Assembly (NCBI RefSeq): GCF_900188405.1
Contig: NZ_FZOF01000013.1
Span: forward strand, 1 to 64,000
From: Actinacidiphila glaucinigra
Lineage (GTDB): Bacteria > Actinomycetota > Actinomycetes > Streptomycetales > Streptomycetaceae
Direction of reading: 5' to 3'
Length of the DNA: 64,000 bases
The notes beneath the pieces are model-generated. The model searched no databases, was not told the origin of the DNA, and saw nothing but the letters and a program-made list of their open reading frames with translations. The position numbers and the translations under genes are program-made. Every line of letters begins with the position of its first letter. The first letter of the stretch is position 1. Below are positions 60,142-64,000 of this stretch, piece by piece.

Positions 60142-61443
60142 TCAGCGGCCTGCTGAGTCGGACGGGCCGCCAAGGCCTTGCCTGTCGGAGCAGCCGGCGA
60201 TGCGGTGCAGGAACGGGTCCGGAAGGCGCATGGTGGCAAGGCGCTGCAAGGCGTCGGCCCGTTCAGCCACGGCTGGCTTCCGCTCTGCGGGCACCGTCGC
60301 AAGCAGGCGTTGCAGGAGAGCGTTGAGACGTCGGACGGTCTGGAGGCTCGACGAGCCGTACAGGAGGGTTTCGTCGAGTGCCACGGAGACGACATCGGCC
60401 CATTGCGGGGCGGGGAGGTTGACGCGGGGGGTGCCGTGCTGGCCGAGGAGCCAGATCGGCCCGAGCGTCCGGTCCGTGAGTCGCAGCAGGGCGTCTTCGA
60501 TCTGGTCGAGTGCCTGGACGGCCGTGGTGGGGTCGTTGATGCCAGGGGACAGGGCCCGGATGGCGATGTCGGCGAGCAGCCGGAATCCGTACGCGGTGTC
60601 CTGCTCGAGCGTGCGGCTGGGTCCATAGCGGAGGCATGCGGCGATCCTCCGGTCCGGTAAGGGGTCGACGGCCGCTGCTTCTGGTTCGACGCGAGCCACC
60701 ACGTCGCCTGTCGTGACGGAGTCGCCGACGGTGCGCGTGAGCCAGATACGGAGGTGGTTTCGGTCGGCGAGCCGGGTGATACGTGCTTCGTCGATCGAGG
60801 CGATGACCGCGGGCCGGCCTCGATGCGTGATGGAAAGCGTGTCGCGCTGGTGCGCGGTCAAGGGAACGGGGCTGGTCTTCGCGGCTACGGGATGGACCTG
60901 GTGGATGGTTGCGCGGAGGCACTCGCCGACGGCACGGGACAGGCCGCCGCCGGTGACGGCGTGGCGCAGTGACGCCAGCAGGTGCAGGACGACGATGGCG
61001 TCGAGGAGGACGAGCGCGACCGCCAGGGTGACGCTGAGGCGCGGGACGTTGTCACCTCGGATGTGGCTGAGCGTCACCAGCGCGTAGAGGGCCGTGCCGA
61101 TCAGCAGGCCGAACAGGGCCAGGAAGCGGCTGAAGCGTCCGAGGGCTGCCACGAGTCGTGGAGACATCGCTTGGACGGTCTGCACGACGAGGGTGATGGC
61201 CGTGACGATAAAGCCCGCCAGCGTGATCATGCTGCCGGCGACAGCTCCGAGGGCCGCTTGCGCTGTGGAGGCGTCGAAGCTGAGACCGGGCGCGGGCAGG
61301 CGCTTCTCCCACAGCGGCAGGAACCAGCCCAGCACCGCTCCTCCCGTGGCCAGCGTCAGCGCGGCGCTCTGGCCGCGCAGGAGTCCGGTGCGGCAGGCGC
61401 CCCGGCTCCGGTTCGGACGCCGTGCCGGCGGCTGGGACGTCAT
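60142..61443 (-). CDS. DUF2254 membrane protein
   Basis: 433 residues. About four hydrophobic helices occur in the N-terminal half (TLATGGAVLGWFLPL; MITLAGFIVTAITLVVQ) and the soluble half contains the DUF2254 signature SPGINDPTTAVQALDQIEDAL. Predicted membrane protein of unknown function. ATG at 61443 has no clear ribosome site; the frame remains open 37 codons upstream. Confidence 0.88.
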   Translation of the reverse strand: MTSQPPARRPNRSRGACRTGLLRGQSAALTLATGGAVLGWFLPLWEKRLPAPGLSFDASTAQAALGAVAGSMITLAGFIVTAITLVVQTVQAMSPRLVAALGRFSRFLALFGLLIGTALYALVTLSHIRGDNVPRLSVTLAVALVLLDAIVVLHLLASLRHAVTGGGLSRAVGECLRATIHQVHPVAAKTSPVPLTAHQRDTLSITHRGRPAVIASIDEARITRLADRNHLRIWLTRTVGDSVTTGDVVARVEPEAAAVDPLPDRRIAACLRYGPSRTLEQDTAYGFRLLADIAIRALSPGINDPTTAVQALDQIEDALLRLTDRTLGPIWLLGQHGTPRVNLPAPQWADVVSVALDETLLYGSSSLQTVRRLNALLQRLLATVPAERKPAVAERADALQRLATMRLPDPFLHRIAGCSDRQGLGGPSDSAGR

Positions 61444-61664
61444 GGTCGGAGTGCGGGCGCGAGGCAGGCTTCCGCGGTGCCGAGCTCGGTCCTCACGGGC
61501 CACAGCGAACGGTTGGACGAGGTCGGCTGTGTGCCGTTGCCGCGTGCGTGCCACCCGTTCACTGGCGGGCCTCCTCGATCCTCGCTGCTGGGGACACTGA
61601 GTTGCAGATCACCGGGCGGTGCCGGTCGACGCACGGTGGCGCATCGCTTCCGAAGTGGGGCGGG

Positions 61665-63566
61665 CTACGGAGTCACGATGGCGAAGTTCGGGTCGGGTGT
61701 GCCGAGATGTCTGAGGAGTTCGGTCAGTTTGCCGACATCGCCGGTTGCCCGGACGCCGGTCCGGTGCTCCAGGTCGGTTGCCGACAGGGTTCCCAGGAGG
61801 ACGGCCCGCAGATCGGCCTCGGAGAGGGTGACCTCGAGGTCGGGTCCGGCAGCTGCGGGGCCCTCACCGAGCACGTGGGTGAGCACGCCGTTGTGGAGGC
61901 GCCAGGTGACGGGCTCCGTGCCGTGGACGTTCCAGCGGACGGTGATGTCCGCGTCCCAGCCGGCGGGGCCGTCGAGGCGGATGGCGAGGGAGTCGAAGAG
62001 CTGGTCGAGGGACAGCGCGGAGACCACGTCGGGGGACGCGGTGACGGTGGGTGTGCCGACCAGGCCGTGTCGCAGTTCGAGGGCGCCGGTGAGGTAGAAG
62101 TTGCGCCATGTGCCGTTCTCGCTGCCGTAGCCGAGCTGGGTGAGGGCGTCCGCCTGCAGTTCGCGTGCTTCGGTGTTGCCGGGGTCGGCGAACAGGACGT
62201 GGTCGACGACCTGGGCCACCCAGCGGAAGTCGCCGTCCGCGTAGGACTGGTGGGCCCGGCGCAGTACCTCGTCGGCGCCGCCCATGAAGTCCACGTAGCG
62301 GGTGGCGGCTTCGGTTGGCGGGTGTTCCCACAGGTGGGCGGGATTGCCGTCGAACCAGCCCATGTAGCGCTGGTAGATCGCCTTGGTGTTGTGGCTGACC
62401 GATCCGTAGTAGCCGTGGGTGTGCCAGGCGTGTTCCAGCGCCGGGGGCAGCTGGATCCGTTCGGCGATCTCCAACGGCGTGAGTCCCTCGTTGATCATGC
62501 GCAGGGTCTGGTCGTGGAGGTAGGCGTAGAGGTCGCGTTGCTCGGTGAGGTGGGTCAGGACCCGCTCGCGTCCCCACACCGGCCAGTGGTGGGAGGCGAA
62601 GGCGACGTCGCTGTGGTCGCCGAAGAGCTGGATGGCCTCGGTGAGGTACTTGGCCCACACGCGAGGGTCGCGGACTTCGGCACCGCGCAGGGTCAGCAGG
62701 TTGTGCAGGGTGTGGGTGGCGTTCTCGGCCATGCACAAGGCGGCGCGGTCGGGGAAGTGCACGTTGAGTTCGGCCGGCGCCTCCGTGTCGGGAGTCAGCT
62801 GGAAGGTCATGCGGATGCCGTCGACGGTGAGCTGGTGCCCGGTGTGCGTGATCTCGACGGTGGGCGGGATGAGGCTGACCCTGCCCGTGGAGGTCGTCTG
62901 CCCCAGACCCGCACCGAGCTGGCCGTGCGTTCCCTTGGGCAGCGCGGCGCCGTACATGTAGGCGGCGCGGCGCGCCATCGCCGTGCCCGCGTAGACGTTC
63001 TCACTGACCGCATGGGCCAGGAAGCCCTGAGGGGCGATGACGGGCAGGCCGGCTCCGACCTGTTCGGCGGTCACGACGCCCTTGACGCCGCCGAAGTGGT
63101 CGACGTGGCTGTGGGTGTAGAGCACGCCGGTCACGGGGCGGTCGCCGCGGTGGCTCCGGTACAGGGCCAGGGCGGCCGCAGCGGTCTCGACGGACAGGAG
63201 GGGGTCGATGACCAGGATGCCCCGCTCACCCTCGACGACGGTCATGTTGGACAGGTCGAAGCCGCGCACCTGGTAAACGCCCTCGGCGACCTCGTACAGC
63301 CCGTGCCGGGCGACCAGACCGCTCTGCCGCCACAGGCTCGGGTGAACGGTGTCCGGGCAGTCCGCATCGAGGAATCCGTACGCGTCCAGGGACCACACGA
63401 CGCGACCGTCGCGGTCCGTGATCTCCCGCTGGTCGACGGTCCCGAGGAAACCTCGGCCGACGTCGTCCAGGTCGCGGCGGTCCTCGAACGGCAGGAGGCT
63501 CCGTGCGGCCTGGTTGGCGGCGACGATGGCCGGCTCGGGACCCTTCAGCGCGGAATCGGCGGACAT
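61665..63566 (-). CDS. alkyl sulfatase-like metallo-beta-lactamase protein (SdsA1 type)
   Basis: 633 residues. The metallo-beta-lactamase motif THSHVDHFGG, ATHTLHNLLTLRGA in the second metal region, and the alkylsulfatase dimerisation domain (TKAIYQRYMGWFDGNPAHLW) are followed by a C-terminal SCP2-like domain. Hydrolyses primary alkyl sulfates such as SDS; no signal peptide is seen. ATG at 63566 has AAGGAGAA upstream. Confidence 0.93.
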   Translation of the reverse strand: MSADSALKGPEPAIVAANQAARSLLPFEDRRDLDDVGRGFLGTVDQREITDRDGRVVWSLDAYGFLDADCPDTVHPSLWRQSGLVARHGLYEVAEGVYQVRGFDLSNMTVVEGERGILVIDPLLSVETAAAALALYRSHRGDRPVTGVLYTHSHVDHFGGVKGVVTAEQVGAGLPVIAPQGFLAHAVSENVYAGTAMARRAAYMYGAALPKGTHGQLGAGLGQTTSTGRVSLIPPTVEITHTGHQLTVDGIRMTFQLTPDTEAPAELNVHFPDRAALCMAENATHTLHNLLTLRGAEVRDPRVWAKYLTEAIQLFGDHSDVAFASHHWPVWGRERVLTHLTEQRDLYAYLHDQTLRMINEGLTPLEIAERIQLPPALEHAWHTHGYYGSVSHNTKAIYQRYMGWFDGNPAHLWEHPPTEAATRYVDFMGGADEVLRRAHQSYADGDFRWVAQVVDHVLFADPGNTEARELQADALTQLGYGSENGTWRNFYLTGALELRHGLVGTPTVTASPDVVSALSLDQLFDSLAIRLDGPAGWDADITVRWNVHGTEPVTWRLHNGVLTHVLGEGPAAAGPDLEVTLSEADLRAVLLGTLSATDLEHRTGVRATGDVGKLTELLRHLGTPDPNFAIVTP

Positions 63567-63734
63567 CGTGTTCTCCTTCGAGACCGGACCGGCGTCATAC
63601 CCGTACGGGAGAGCCTCTGCCACCCTCGGCGATCGCCCGCAGGCACGCCATCAGGATTGCGCCATCTGCACGACGGGACAGGAGACGGTGCGCCACGGGC
63701 TGCACCTTGGCAGATGTGGTGCTGCTCCCCAGCG

Positions 63735-64000
63735 TCAGTCCGCCTGCTCGGCTGTGGTCGGGCTGTCTCCACCGTGCTGGTAGATGTCGGGAATGCCGTC
63801 CCCGTCGGCGTCCACGTTCTCCTCGGCGCACAGCCGCCGGTACAGCCGGTTGCGACGGAGCAGGAGCAGGGAAGCGAGGCAGGCCGAGATCACCGAGGCC
63901 ACCAGGACCGCGGCCTTGACTTGCTCACCTTGCGAGGCGGTCGCGGGGAAGGAGAGTTCACCGATCAGCAGGGCGACGGTGAAGCCGATGCCGCCCAGGG
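63735..64000 (-). CDS. nhaA: NhaA Na+/H+ antiporter, C-terminal part (5' end beyond window)
   Basis: The minus frame is open to the window edge. It reads LGGIGFTVALLIGELSF, the hallmark near the last NhaA helix, then VKAAVLVASVISACLASLLLLRRN and an acidic tail with DADGDGIPDIYQ, ending in TGA at 63735-63737. About 88 residues are visible; the gene starts outside the window. Exchanges Na+ for H+ across the membrane. Confidence 0.82.
   Translation of the reverse strand, partial: LGGIGFTVALLIGELSFPATASQGEQVKAAVLVASVISACLASLLLLRRNRLYRRLCAEENVDADGDGIPDIYQHGGDSPTTAEQAD

Overview
The window is very G+C-rich, with strong G/C preference at third codon positions. Its genes include very large LuxR-type (LAL) regulators, a secreted S8 protease, DUF4097, DUF6884, YidB-like and VOC proteins, paired regulators and many lipoproteins. 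Together these point to a Streptomyces or a close relative in the Streptomycetaceae. No ribosomal, replication or cell-division genes and no complete biosynthetic cluster are present. The content is accessory: regulators, redox enzymes, transporters and stress functions, as expected of a chromosome arm or sub-arm region. Several decayed genes (IS5-type transposase remnant, SMP-30-like fragment, frameshifted SpoIIE phosphatase, frameshifted membrane protein) support that view, although single-base frameshifts could also be sequencing errors.

Layout. 1-5.5 kb: YciI-like partial gene, a 34-residue acidic microprotein, orphan immunity-like genes (DUF6188-like, SMI1/KNR4), a PIG-L deacetylase and a cytochrome P450. 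5.5-13.2 kb: secreted S8 protease with a downstream lipoprotein resembling its missing C-terminal domain, followed by a giant LuxR (LAL) regulator. 13.4-19 kb: YidB-like protein, Hsp31/PfpI-like protein, three VOC proteins, cupin, GNAT, and a DUF4097 gene behind a dense cluster of TTGCA-type boxes. 19-23 kb: decayed STAS protein; then an EamA exporter, PaiB-like FMN protein and B3/B4 editing-domain operon divergent from an XRE-cupin regulator. 23-29 kb: hypothetical, lipoprotein, and an HD / MFS / quinone-oxidoreductase operon divergent from a GlxA-type AraC regulator. 29-38.7 kb: SpoIIE phosphatase (3' frameshift), epimerase-like, LOG, MocR with AhpD-like, aquaporin with TDT transporter, and an SDR lacking the usual Tyr/Lys. 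38.8-46.2 kb: molybdopterin oxidoreductase, IS5 remnant, VOC, LLM flavoprotein, lactonase pseudogene with a 17-bp tandem duplication, a second TDT transporter, an E2-less 2-oxoglutarate decarboxylase (E1o) and an atypical tRNA-Arg(CCG)-like gene. 46.3-54.3 kb: a second GlxA, TetR, DUF6884, cupin, acetate transporter, SDR/MerR divergon, an HTH regulator behind a 34-bp perfect palindrome, and a cold-shock protein. 54.6-64 kb: XRE/DUF2975 operon with two identical-pattern operators, a PadR / double Old-Yellow-Enzyme divergon, DUF2254, an alkylsulfatase, and the 3' end of nhaA.

How the genes work together. Most units are small regulator-target divergons (XRE-EamA, GlxA-HD/MFS, MocR-AhpD, MerR-SDR, PadR-OYE) with visible inverted-repeat operators in the shared promoter. 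The most system-like arrangement is EamA exporter + PaiB-like + B3/B4 trans-editing domain under an XRE-cupin regulator, which would fit sensing, export and tRNA-proofreading against an unusual amino acid (inference). At least six genes have a TAnnnT -10 hexamer ending 6-8 nt before the start codon and no Shine-Dalgarno, consistent with leaderless mRNAs. All functional calls are from reading the sequence; no database search was run.
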